From NCBI RefSeq assembly GCF_003268025.1, contig NZ_QLUW01000006.1:124001-188000 (forward strand): a DNA stretch of 64,000 bases. Direction: 5' to 3'. Under the pieces are notes generated by a model. It was not told where the DNA came from and made no database searches. It worked only from the letters and a program-made list of their open reading frames with translations. Made by a program: the position numbers and the translations under genes. Position 1 is the first letter of the stretch. Each line of letters begins with the position of its first letter. This document shows, in pieces, positions 16,187 to 24,506 of this stretch. Origin of the DNA: Paenibacillus montanisoli (GTDB lineage: Bacteria; Bacillota; Bacilli; Paenibacillales; Paenibacillaceae).

Positions 16187-16822
16187 TTGAACATCAGGGG
16201 CATCATTCTAGAAGGCTTCTCCAATGCAGGCAAAACCTCGCTGCTGCGGGCCATCAAGCGGCTTCAGGCGGAGGACGGGGCCGCGGAGAGCAGCGTTGTC
16301 GTTCTCGGCGAGCACTATTCGCAAATTTTAAATCTCGTACGCGGGTCGTTCGTCAGGCTGTCGCGCGAGGAGCATCTGGAGCTGCTGCGCAGCCGGGTCG
16401 GGATGCTGAAGCAGTTGAATGAGTGGGCGGTACAGCTCGGACCGCATTCACGGAAATCTAGAGGGTTGTTTTTTGTGCTGGAGAGGTTCCATTTGAATCA
16501 CCGGGTCGCTTTTGCAGATGCGGATCCTGCCGAAATTACGGGCATTGAAGAGGACCTGGCGGCGCTTGGCGGAAAATGCGTCCTGCTAACGATTTCGCCT
16601 GAGGTAGCGGAAGAGCGGATCAAGAGCCGGGTTCCGGCAGAATGGGCCGGTAAACCTCGCGATGAGATCGGGCAGGCATGCCGGGAACTGCTGGAAACCC
16701 AGGAGCAGCTGCGCGCGCAAGCGCGTATGTCCAAGGTAGCGACGATGGAAGTCAATACGGACGGGAAAAATTGGGATGAACTCGCGAGATGGATCATTGC
16801 AAGGGTAGACGAGCAGGAATGA
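16187..16822 (+). CDS. P-loop nucleoside/nucleotide kinase-like protein
   Basis: A 211-residue P-loop protein. Walker A is GFSNAGKTS at about residues 9-17. A later FFVLERFHLNHRVAF segment resembles the DR(Y/F) region of thymidylate and deoxynucleoside kinases, and an RVPAEW stretch may be a lid. The start is TTG 16187, supported by AAGGAGG about ten bases upstream in the end of the methyltransferase gene. It is the middle gene of a tight three-gene run (methyltransferase, kinase, nucleotidyltransferase-PLD). A small-molecule kinase is the safest reading; I do not recognise a specific family. Confidence 0.72.
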   Translation: MNIRGIILEGFSNAGKTSLLRAIKRLQAEDGAAESSVVVLGEHYSQILNLVRGSFVRLSREEHLELLRSRVGMLKQLNEWAVQLGPHSRKSRGLFFVLERFHLNHRVAFADADPAEITGIEEDLAALGGKCVLLTISPEVAEERIKSRVPAEWAGKPRDEIGQACRELLETQEQLRAQARMSKVATMEVNTDGKNWDELARWIIARVDEQE

Positions 16823-16846
16823 ACGAGAACGCGGGGAGGTAGACAG

Positions 16847-18754
16847 GTGAGCGGCAATTTGCAGCGGGCTGCTGCGCTTCGGCATATAGAGCAAGTCATG
16901 GCCGCGTTTAGCCGGCCCTGGTACATTGCAGGAGGCTGGACGATCGATATGGCCGTCGGCGAGGAAACCCGGACGCATAAGGACATGGACATTTGCGTGT
17001 TCAGAGAGGACCTCGCGTATGCTGTCGGCTATTTTCATGAATGGGATATTCAGGTCGCGGTACCCGGCGAGCACCGGCTGATTCCCTATCGCTCGCCCGC
17101 GGATATGGAACTTCCGAGATATTGCCTGCACTTATTTAAAGGCGGCGAGTTTCTGGAGATTTTGGTGACCGAGCGGGAAGGCGATGAAGTGATTTTTCGG
17201 AAAAACCGGGCCATCCGCATGGCGCTTCGCGATTTCGCCTTAGGGGATGCCGCCTGGCCCTATGTTAATCCGGCTTGGCAGCTCTTGTTCAAAAGCTTGA
17301 GTACTCGGCCGGAGGACGAGCATGATTTTGATGTGTACTGCAGACGTGTGACTGACGAACGATCTAAGCGGTGGCTGCTCGCAAGCATGCGGACCGCCGG
17401 CGGCAACCCGGGCTGGATCGAGCGTTTGGCGATAAGCTCTTTAGTCATCCCACCCCCTCAGAGTGCATCATACCCCGTTCGCCCCGGAAATGTTCTGTAC
17501 CCGCTCATCGACGGAGAACCTGCATTCCGCCGCGTTTGCGAGGCGATTGAACATGCAAAACATAGCGTTTGGGCAACTGTAACGTTTATGTGGGCGACGT
17601 GCCGGATGCCGGACGGAAGAGGTACGCCGCTCGATGTCCTTAATCGGGCCGCCGAAAAAGGCATAGACGTTCGCGTCATCTTCTGGCGCCCCGATCGAGA
17701 AACGGAATACCTGAAAACAAATGCTTTTTGGGGGAACTCTGAACATTTCGAGAGGCTGAGAGCAAGCCATTCATCCATTCTCGTCCGTTGGGATCGAGCC
17801 CAGCCGGGATATTGCCAACATCAGAAGAGTTGGCTTATCGATGCCGGAACTGAATCAGAGACCGCGTTTCTAGGAGGAATCAATCTCAATCCCCATTCAG
17901 TGGTCGCGCCCGGCCATCGCGGCGAAGGCCAAAATCATGATGTGTATATAGAGCTTGCCGGACCCTCAACGGTCGATGTCCATCATAATTTTGTGCAGCG
18001 CTGGAACGAAGCGAGTGAACGGGTTCAGCCCGATGGACGATGGGGCGCGGGCAGCGAAATCGATCTTGCATTTCCGACAAGGGTACCTTGCCGAAGAGGA
18101 GACGCCATCGTTCAAATTCAGCGGACGATCCATAGCGGTCGGCTTGCCAACAGACATGCGGCGCCTCAAGGCTCTGCCTTTCCTATTGAAGCAGGCGAAC
18201 TCTCGAATTTTGACCAGTATTGCTCTGCAATAGAAGCAGCCCGTACTTCGATATATATCGAGAACCAGTATGTCGCGGTTCCGGAGATCATCGAGTGCTT
18301 GCATCAAGCTCTGCTGCGCGGCGTGGAAATTGTTGTCGTAGTGCCGGCGGAAGACAAAGCCCCTGAACAATTGTCCAATCTAGCGGCATTCGGTAATTTC
18401 ACATTAGCAGGCATCGCCGGTTTAGGAGACGATGGTATCCGTAAGCCGGTTTGGATTCACTCCAAGCTTATGCTAGTCGACGGAGAATGGGGCACTGTTG
18501 GCTCATGCAACCTGCATCACTATTCTCTTTTCGGCAATTGCGAAATGAACGCGGCTTTTTGGGACCGGAATTCGGTTCGCGCTCTTCTTGACGAGCTGCT
18601 CTCTGAGCATCTCGACAAAGATGTGTCCCAAATGGACGCTCGTTCTACATTGCGGCTCTTCGGTAAGATTGCCAGACACAATCGCCGACTATTTGAAAAT
18701 GGCGAAAGCAACTGGCAAGGTCTCGCATTTAGCCTTCTGCCAATAATTCAATAA
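16847..18754 (+). CDS. Fusion: ANT-like nucleotidyltransferase domain plus phospholipase D domain
   Basis: A 635-residue protein of two halves. Residues 1 to about 200 match aminoglycoside/lincosamide adenylyltransferase-type enzymes: WYIAGGWTIDMAVG then THKDMDICVF, giving the GG...DxD active site. From about residue 205 a complete phospholipase D/cardiolipin-synthase-like part follows, with both HKD motifs intact: HQKSWLID (His325) and HSKLMLVD (His538). The frame is continuous across the join near 17450, with no stop and no internal RBS that I see. The PLD half looks visibly less GC-rich than the N-terminal half, which suggests a recent join. GTG 16847 has GGGGAGGT seven bases upstream. It could be a real bifunctional enzyme or a chimera from a deletion. 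Confidence 0.8.
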   Translation: MSGNLQRAAALRHIEQVMAAFSRPWYIAGGWTIDMAVGEETRTHKDMDICVFREDLAYAVGYFHEWDIQVAVPGEHRLIPYRSPADMELPRYCLHLFKGGEFLEILVTEREGDEVIFRKNRAIRMALRDFALGDAAWPYVNPAWQLLFKSLSTRPEDEHDFDVYCRRVTDERSKRWLLASMRTAGGNPGWIERLAISSLVIPPPQSASYPVRPGNVLYPLIDGEPAFRRVCEAIEHAKHSVWATVTFMWATCRMPDGRGTPLDVLNRAAEKGIDVRVIFWRPDRETEYLKTNAFWGNSEHFERLRASHSSILVRWDRAQPGYCQHQKSWLIDAGTESETAFLGGINLNPHSVVAPGHRGEGQNHDVYIELAGPSTVDVHHNFVQRWNEASERVQPDGRWGAGSEIDLAFPTRVPCRRGDAIVQIQRTIHSGRLANRHAAPQGSAFPIEAGELSNFDQYCSAIEAARTSIYIENQYVAVPEIIECLHQALLRGVEIVVVVPAEDKAPEQLSNLAAFGNFTLAGIAGLGDDGIRKPVWIHSKLMLVDGEWGTVGSCNLHHYSLFGNCEMNAAFWDRNSVRALLDELLSEHLDKDVSQMDARSTLRLFGKIARHNRRLFENGESNWQGLAFSLLPIIQ

Positions 18755-18789
18755 CTGGCGCAAATGGATCTGCTGCCCCCACGAAAAAT

Positions 18790-18811
18790 GCTGCTGTCAG
18801 AAGACGGCAGC
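18790..18811 (+). terminator. Hairpin after the fusion gene
   Basis: GCTGCTGTC-AGAA-GACGGCAGC is followed by a pyrimidine-rich CCTTGTTCCTTTT stretch. It is a weak but plausible terminator. Confidence 0.5.
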
Positions 18812-18878
18812 CTTGTTCCTTTTCCCCCGTTGGATAGGGTATACTCGGGTTTAAATAATGGAAGAGGGGGGAACCTGC

Positions 18879-19829
18879 ATGACGACAGAAAAAAAGAATG
18901 ATCGGGGCGACCTCGCCCGAATTCTCGGGGAATTGGGGCAGGACGGGCTCATCGAGACGTTAGCCGAACGACTGTCCGGCTCGGATTTCAACACGCTGCT
19001 GCTGGAGGTGTTCCGGCGGCGCGCGGCGCGGCGGTCTCCCGTCGAGCTTCTTCGCAGCTACAAAGAGAACCGCTTCGTGAAGCCGGCCGTCGTCGACCCG
19101 CTTGCGCTGAAGCAGCTGGAGATCGATCTGCTGCGGATCGCGAAGCGGCATGCGTTCGAGCCGGTGCAGTTGTCGCCTGTCGCGCCGCTCGGCTCCTGCT
19201 CGGCGATCGCGCCGGCTGATCAGAACAAAATCATTTCCGCCCTCCGGGGAACGGAGGTCGTGGCGGATGTCACGAACCTGATCGCGCTGCATATCGCGGA
19301 CGGCATCAAATCGGGAAAGCTGCGGAATGAGCCGGACCTGCTCCGCTACTGTACGACCCACCGTCATGTGCGTGCGCAGAAATTTCCGGATGCGCCGGGC
19401 TTTTTGCCGCATTTCGGCCTTTATGCGATGGTGACCGCCGGACGGGACGGCGGCTCTTACTCGTTTGAGATCCAGGCGTTGTGGGAGCATATCTCGGTTT
19501 ACCGCGATATGTTCCAGACGCAGTTTGGGGCCGGGATCGAGATTATATTGAATGCCCGTCCCGGTTATCCCGACGGGGAGGAGCTGCTCGCCCGAACGGT
19601 GCGGTTCCTGGCGGAGCAGGCGCCGGAGCTGGCGGTTACCGTCAACCCGGAGCCGAACGGCAACGCGTATTATAAAGGATTGCAGTTTACTATTAAGACG
19701 ACGATTGGCGGTCAGGTGCATTACATTGGCGATGGCGGCTACGTCGATTGGACACAGCAGTTGTTAGGCGGTAAAAAGGAACGGATGCTGATCAGCGCGA
19801 TCGGATTGGACCGATTGCTGCTCCCTTAA
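18879..19829 (+). CDS. Uncharacterised protein with features of a class II aminoacyl-tRNA-synthetase-like core
   Basis: A 316-residue cytosolic protein. ATG 18879 is chosen because GAGGGGG lies eight bases upstream; an earlier ATG at 18858 has no RBS. The segment PLGSCSAIAPADQNKIISALRG...EVVADVTNLIALHIA, then THRHVRAQ, then an antiparallel-strand-like LPHFGLYAMVTAGRD, and the C-terminal MLISAIGLDRLLL resemble the order of class II synthetase motifs. The last one looks like motif 3 (GIGIDRL). No anticodon-binding domain is present, so it would be a synthetase paralogue if the fold is right. This is weak inference; the family is unknown to me. A bidirectional terminator follows. Confidence 0.7.
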   Translation: MTTEKKNDRGDLARILGELGQDGLIETLAERLSGSDFNTLLLEVFRRRAARRSPVELLRSYKENRFVKPAVVDPLALKQLEIDLLRIAKRHAFEPVQLSPVAPLGSCSAIAPADQNKIISALRGTEVVADVTNLIALHIADGIKSGKLRNEPDLLRYCTTHRHVRAQKFPDAPGFLPHFGLYAMVTAGRDGGSYSFEIQALWEHISVYRDMFQTQFGAGIEIILNARPGYPDGEELLARTVRFLAEQAPELAVTVNPEPNGNAYYKGLQFTIKTTIGGQVHYIGDGGYVDWTQQLLGGKKERMLISAIGLDRLLLP

Positions 19830-19836
19830 CGAAAAG

Positions 19837-19884
19837 AAGACCCTGAGGCCGCGCAGCCGCGAGCCTTCAGGGTCTTTCCGTTTT
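19837..19884. terminator. Bidirectional terminator between convergent genes
   Basis: AAGACCCTGAGGC pairs with GCCTTCAGGGTCTT, with T-rich flanks. It separates the rightward 18879 gene from the leftward epimerase gene. Confidence 0.75.
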
Positions 19885-19885
19885 A

Positions 19886-20893
19886 TTACGCTTTAGCGGC
19901 GTTGGCCAGCGGTGCAAAAGCTCCGTGCCACGCTGCGATAATTTCGTCTTCCCACGTCTCGTTATCGGAGTTCGGGATACGGCCTTCTTGCTTCATTACG
20001 TCGAACACTTGGCGCATGCCCTCTTCGAGCGATACCGTCGGCACGAATTCAGGCACATCGCGCATCAGCTTCTCGCAGCTGTAGTAGTCGTTGTGCGCAA
20101 AAATCTCTTCGCAAATGCCGAAGCGGCCCGAATCGATCGATTTCAACGTTTGCAGCGGCACGCCGATGAGCTCGACTTCTTTGCCAAGCACCTTCATCGC
20201 CAGCTTATGATGTTCTTCCCACGTAATAAACCCGCGAGGCACGACGTTATACGTTTGGCCGACGCAGTGGGCCTTGCCGAGAACGCCGACGAAAGCTTTT
20301 GCCGCATCGTCTACATGAAGGAAGGAGTGCAGCGCTTTGCCGTCGCCGCAGATCAGAATCGGCTTGCCTTTAAGAATGCGGTCAATCCATGTGAAGTCCC
20401 ACGCCACTTGGCGGAGAATGCCGATGGCCGGGCCGTATGTCGTGGACGGCTTCAGAATCGTGACCGGGAAGCCTTCGCGGTAATAGGCTTCCATTAGCGC
20501 CTTATCGGCATCAACCTTGCCTTGGCCGTATCCGCTGATCGGACGAAGCCGGTGATCCTCGCTGACAGGCAGCCATTCATACTCGACGCCGTACGTGCAA
20601 ACGGTGGAGCATTGGACAAAATGCTTCACGCCCCGGAACGCGCGGATGCTGCTCTCCGCATCTTCTTTGTTAAAGCTGATCATATCGATGGCTGCGTCGA
20701 ATTTCTCCTGCTGCATCGTTTTCTCGAATGTTTCCCGATCTTGACGGTCGCCGTTAATGATGCGAACGCCCTCGGGCAATTGAACGGCGCTTTGGCCGCG
20801 GTTATAGCAGGTTACCTCGTGGCCTTGCGCCACCAGCAGACGAACAATGCTTGTACTAATATTGCCGGTACCGCCTAGGATAACAACTCTCAT
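19886..20893 (-). CDS. NAD-dependent epimerase/dehydratase family protein (extended SDR)
   Basis: A 335-residue extended short-chain dehydrogenase. The nucleotide loop is VILGGTGNISTSIVRLL at about residues 4-20, with the GDRQDR segment after strand 3. The usual YxxxK pair is replaced in the region ...SGYGQGKVDAD, where Tyr and Lys keep the YxxxK spacing (YGQGK). The substrate domain starts with KPSTTYGP. Related bacterial proteins act on nucleotide sugars or resemble plant CSP41-type RNA-binding SDRs. It is single-gene; the ParB-like gene upstream ends about 90 bases away behind its own terminator. Confidence 0.85.
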   Translation of the reverse strand: MRVVILGGTGNISTSIVRLLVAQGHEVTCYNRGQSAVQLPEGVRIINGDRQDRETFEKTMQQEKFDAAIDMISFNKEDAESSIRAFRGVKHFVQCSTVCTYGVEYEWLPVSEDHRLRPISGYGQGKVDADKALMEAYYREGFPVTILKPSTTYGPAIGILRQVAWDFTWIDRILKGKPILICGDGKALHSFLHVDDAAKAFVGVLGKAHCVGQTYNVVPRGFITWEEHHKLAMKVLGKEVELIGVPLQTLKSIDSGRFGICEEIFAHNDYYSCEKLMRDVPEFVPTVSLEEGMRQVFDVMKQEGRIPNSDNETWEDEIIAAWHGAFAPLANAAKA

Positions 20894-20935
20894 TTCGGAT
20901 ATATCCTCGCTTTCTCGTCTAAAAAAATGCTTGAA

Positions 20936-20966
20936 GAAAACCTCCTGCTAATAGTACCACAGGAGG
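20936..20966 (-). terminator. Terminator of the ParB-like gene
   Basis: Read leftward, CCTCCTG and CAGGAGG form a perfect 7-bp stem followed by TTTTC, 20 bases after the ParB-like stop. Confidence 0.7.
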
Positions 20967-20985
20967 CCGTCCAATAGGCAATAGG

Positions 20986-22266
20986 TTATAGCAGCAGTCC
21001 GTTCGCGCGGGCAGCCGCTTGTTCGCGGAGGGAGCGCCAGGCTGCCCCGCGCTGCTCCAGCTCAATCAGCAGCTGGTCGACGCCAGCGACAAAAGCATTC
21101 AGCTGCTCGTAGGACGCCGCCGTATCCGGCATGCGGTCCGGTGCAGGAAGCGCGGACAACAGCTGCCGCGCTTCCTCGAGCACAGCCGCCAAAGCTGCGC
21201 CCGAGCTTGCGGCCGTCGCCGCCTCGGCGGCTGCCGCGGCAAGGGCGGCGCCGCTTGGGGCCGCCGCAGCTGCGCCTGCGTCCGCCGTGAGCGGCGCCTC
21301 GGCTGCGCCTGCGCCCGGCGCAGCTCCCGCCGAGCGGCCGCTCGCAACCGCGGCCGCTGCGCTGCTCGCGCCCGCGTCCGGCGCTGTGCCGCCTGCGCCC
21401 GAGCCCGCTGCACCGCCAGTCGCGCTAGCCGCCTCGGCACTCGCCGCCGCCTCGGCACTCGCCGCCGCCTCGGCCGCCAGCCGCGCTTTCTCGGCCTTCG
21501 CCGCAGCAGCAGCCTCGGCTCTCTCCGCCTTCAGCTCCGCGGCGCGCTCGCGTTCCGCCTTGTTCTGCTGCACGGTCGACCACGTTTGCAGCAGCTCATG
21601 GCCGGTCTTGTACAGCAGCTTGTCCTTCGTGCCGGACGAAATGTCCTTGTCCTTGAACAGCTTCGCGATCTTCTTCACATCGCTGACCGGCAGCTCGTCC
21701 CTTGCGATAATGAGCGCGAGCGGATCGCGGTGCTCGATCGGCAAATCCTTGATCGGCAGCAGCTGATCCTCGGTCAGCTTATCCTTGCGGATTTCCGTGC
21801 CGCTCACGATCAGCTTGCGCACGGAGCCTCCGAATTTCAGCAGCTCGCATTTGTTTTTGATATAGCTCTCCGGCTTGCCGAGCTTGCTCGAGAGATATTT
21901 GATCGAGCTGTTGAACCTCGATTCGTTCATCAGCTTATGGAACGCTTCCGCCTCCTCGATCGGCGAGAAGCCTTCGCGCGTCAAATTCTCTGCGATCTGT
22001 TCGAGATAAATTTCCATTTCATCGGTCGCATTCGATACGATGCAGGGAATCGTCTCTTTGCCGAGCATTTTGCTCGCTTTATAGCGCCGGTTGCCGTAGA
22101 TGATTTTATAACGCCCGCTTGCAGTCGTCCGCACCTTGATCGGGGAGAGCAGACCGAGCTCGTCGATGCTCTTCATCAGTTCCTGCAGCGCTTCCTCGTC
22201 AAACTGATAGCGCGGCTGGTCGGTATCCTCGTCGATCAAATGCATCGCAATTTGGATGATATCCAT
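20986..22266 (-). CDS. ParB/Spo0J-family DNA-binding protein with long Ala-rich tail
   Basis: A 426-residue protein. Residues 5-180 are a ParB N-terminal and HTH region. Box I is ELMKSIDELGLLSPIKV, box II is GNRRYKASK (the family CTP-binding arginine patch, usually GERR), and box III is ENLTREGFSPIEEAEAF, followed by SSIKYLSSKLGKPESYI as the HTH. Residues about 240-375 are almost only Ala, Gly, Ser, Glu and Pro, and a short helical C-terminal segment ends the protein. The second ATG (22266) is chosen because GGGGG is 7 bases from it and only 1 base from the first (22272). No ParA gene is adjacent, so it is an orphan. A nucleoid or regulatory role is possible. Confidence 0.82.
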   Translation of the reverse strand: MDIIQIAMHLIDEDTDQPRYQFDEEALQELMKSIDELGLLSPIKVRTTASGRYKIIYGNRRYKASKMLGKETIPCIVSNATDEMEIYLEQIAENLTREGFSPIEEAEAFHKLMNESRFNSSIKYLSSKLGKPESYIKNKCELLKFGGSVRKLIVSGTEIRKDKLTEDQLLPIKDLPIEHRDPLALIIARDELPVSDVKKIAKLFKDKDISSGTKDKLLYKTGHELLQTWSTVQQNKAERERAAELKAERAEAAAAAKAEKARLAAEAAASAEAAASAEAASATGGAAGSGAGGTAPDAGASSAAAAVASGRSAGAAPGAGAAEAPLTADAGAAAAAPSGAALAAAAAEAATAASSGAALAAVLEEARQLLSALPAPDRMPDTAASYEQLNAFVAGVDQLLIELEQRGAAWRSLREQAAARANGLLL

Positions 22267-22596
22267 ATCCATTCCCCCATTATTCAGAAGGTTATGTATG
22301 AGTCAAGTAGAGTCAACCCGTATTATATACCAGGAACCCTCCCATGAACATGTTAGCCGGAAGAAAAACCGCCGGGGCTTCCAAATGGAAATGCGTATTT
22401 ACAATCTTGCAAGCCGCGTGTCTACTTACAAGAATAAGCAAAACGCCAAAAAGGATGGATCACTAAGGATCACTGCCCCATTCGGGCCTCAAATCGGTTA
22501 TTTTCCGGCTTCCCGAAATTGGTAAACTTTCCGGATTGTGATACGATAAAGACATTTCGTGTTCATGAAAAATCCACATATCGGGGAGGTAGTACA
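22267..22596. other. Divergent intergenic region, 330 bases, no gene seen
   Basis: This region lies between the leftward ParB-like gene and the rightward TIM-barrel gene. Two leftward TTGACT hexamers occur at 22301-22316, but no good -10 box is spaced correctly. I find no riboswitch-like structure or small gene with an RBS. Confidence 0.5.
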
Positions 22597-23424
22597 GTGT
22601 CTTATTTATCCGTTAGTACATGGAGCTTGCATCGCTTACTCGGTCCGCTGCGGTTTACGGCATGGAATGCCGAGACCGGCAAGCATGAGCAAAGCGTGCA
22701 AGAACAGCCGCAGGCGCTCACCTTGCTGGAGCTGCCCGCCGAGCTCGCAAGAAGGGGTTACCAAGCTGCCGAGGTATGCCATTTTCATTTTCCTTCCGTA
22801 GAGCCTGCTTATCTGCATCAGCTGCGGGAAGCGTTCAGCGCCGCGAACCTGTCCTTTGACACGCTGCTGCTGGATTACGGCGATTTGACGTCGGAGGATG
22901 CAATGAAGCGCGAAGAGGATATCCGGTTCATGCGCGAATGGATCGATATCGCGGCGCTGGCAGGCGCGAAGCAAATTCGCATTATTGCAGGCGATGCCAA
23001 GCCGGATCAGGACGAAGCGATCCGCATGTCGGCAGATGCGCTGATCGAGCTTGGCCGCTATGCGACGGAGAAGGGCGTACGCGTCATTTCCGAAAATTTC
23101 AAAGCGCTTACGTCCACCGGCTCATCCTGCGTGAAGCTGCTTGAGCGTGTCGGCGACGCGGCCGATTTTATTACGGACTTCGGCAATTTCAAGTATCCGA
23201 CCAAGTACGAAGAGTTCGCGTTGACCTTGCCGCGCAGCGTTTCCGTTCACGCCAAAGCGCAGTACGACGGCGACGGATTGCCGGATCGCGAAGAATTTAT
23301 CCGGTGTCTCGAAACGGTCCGCACCGCTAAGTTTAACGGGGCGATCGTGCTCATCTACGACGGTCCCGGCGACATGTGGGCAGGACTTGACCGGATTAAA
23401 GAGATCGTAGCGGAATATCTATAA
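22597..23424 (+). CDS. Sugar phosphate isomerase/epimerase family TIM-barrel protein
   Basis: A 275-residue xylose-isomerase-like TIM barrel (AP endonuclease 2 fold). Metal-site features include the VISENF strand end with Glu, DFGNFKYPTKYEE with Asp, and SVHAKAQYDGDG with His. These enzymes isomerise or epimerise sugars or keto-sugars with Mn2+. GTG 22597 is preferred because GGGGAGGT is 6-7 bases upstream; the longer frame from 22519 has no RBS. The CatE-like gene follows 16 bases later, so the two are co-transcribed, an arrangement that suggests aromatic or cyclitol degradation. The substrate is unknown. Confidence 0.83.
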   Translation: MSYLSVSTWSLHRLLGPLRFTAWNAETGKHEQSVQEQPQALTLLELPAELARRGYQAAEVCHFHFPSVEPAYLHQLREAFSAANLSFDTLLLDYGDLTSEDAMKREEDIRFMREWIDIAALAGAKQIRIIAGDAKPDQDEAIRMSADALIELGRYATEKGVRVISENFKALTSTGSSCVKLLERVGDAADFITDFGNFKYPTKYEEFALTLPRSVSVHAKAQYDGDGLPDREEFIRCLETVRTAKFNGAIVLIYDGPGDMWAGLDRIKEIVAEYL

Positions 23425-23440
23425 CAATGAGGTGATCGGA

Positions 23441-24310
23441 ATGTCGTTTGTAATTGATGCTGGGGCTAGAATCGGCAGCGTGCATTTGCGGGTAAGCCAA
23501 TTAGAGCGTTCGATCGCTTTTTACCGCGAAGTTGTCGGGCTTCAGGTGCTTGAACGCGGTGAAGGTACGGCTGCGCTTGGCGTATCCGGCGGTTCTGCGC
23601 CTCTGCTGCATTTACGGGAAATTCCGAATGCGGCGCCTCTGCCGCGCCGGTCGGGGGCGGGGCTCTATCATTTTGCCCTGCTTGTGCCGGACCGACGAGC
23701 GCTTGGACTTGCGCTGCGAAACCTCCTGGCAAGCGGCATTCATGTCGGACATTCCGATCATCTCGTGAGCGAAGCGCTGTACATCTCGGATCCCGACAAT
23801 AACGGGATCGAAATTTATAGGGACCGCCCGCGCGAGGAATGGAAGCGGGATGCGAACGGGAACATCGTGATGGGTCTAGAGCCCATAGACCGGGAAGACT
23901 TGCTGGCGGAAGCCGGGGATGCGCCGTGGGAAGGTCTGCCTGCGGGCACGACGATGGGCCACATCCACTTGCATGTGACCGAGCTGCCGACGACCGAGCA
24001 TTTCTATACGGATGTGCTGGGCTTCGAGCTTGTCGCGCAAATGGCGGATTCCGCCCTCTTCATCGCGGCAGGCGGCTATCACCATCATATCGGGCTCAAC
24101 GTTTGGGCCGGTATCGGCGCACCGCTCATTCCGGAAACGGCGCCGGGCCTGGCGTATTTTCAAATCGTTCTTCCAACGGAAGAAGCTCAAATGGCGCTCT
24201 TCGCGCGGCTGCAAGCCGCAAGCGTCCCGCTGCGAACCGACCGCGGCACGATCATCGTACGCGACCCGTCCGGGATTGAGATCCGTCTCGCCGTTCAAGG
24301 CAGCACTTAA
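23441..24310 (+). CDS. VOC-superfamily extradiol dioxygenase (CatE-like)
   Basis: A 289-residue protein with two vicinal-oxygen-chelate domains. The first is at about 5-130 (GSVHLRVSQLERSIAFY) and the second at about 165-285. The metal ligands appear in the second: MGHIHLHV (His), GYHHHIGLN (His) and GIEIRL (Glu). Its size and layout match Bacillus catechol 2,3-dioxygenase CatE, which opens the ring of catechol. ATG 23441 has GAGGTG six bases upstream and is preferred over GTG 23432. It is the second gene of a two-gene operon ended by a strong terminator. Confidence 0.85.
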   Translation: MSFVIDAGARIGSVHLRVSQLERSIAFYREVVGLQVLERGEGTAALGVSGGSAPLLHLREIPNAAPLPRRSGAGLYHFALLVPDRRALGLALRNLLASGIHVGHSDHLVSEALYISDPDNNGIEIYRDRPREEWKRDANGNIVMGLEPIDREDLLAEAGDAPWEGLPAGTTMGHIHLHVTELPTTEHFYTDVLGFELVAQMADSALFIAAGGYHHHIGLNVWAGIGAPLIPETAPGLAYFQIVLPTEEAQMALFARLQAASVPLRTDRGTIIVRDPSGIEIRLAVQGST

Positions 24311-24324
24311 TTTAGCCGTCACTT

Positions 24325-24362
24325 AAAGCCTCTAAATGCCGGCCTCCGGTAGAGGCTTTTTT
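24325..24362 (+). terminator. Terminator after the CatE-like gene
   Basis: AAAGCCTCTA pairs perfectly with TAGAGGCTTT and six T residues end the structure. Confidence 0.85.
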
Positions 24363-24506
24363 GCTGAGTAATTTGTGTGATAATTGTGAATTTTTCATCG
24401 TCCTACAAAGTTGCATTCCCTTGATAAATCTGGAAGCGTATGCGGAAATATGGTTCTAAAATTGTGTGAAAATATGCAATTCATGGGAATGGAGAGGAGC
24501 TGTTAC

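Noticed and set aside
21019..22347. 442-codon rightward frame opposite the ParB-like gene
   Set aside because: It is Arg/Ala-rich antisense of the low-complexity tail; ParB motifs on the other strand are decisive.
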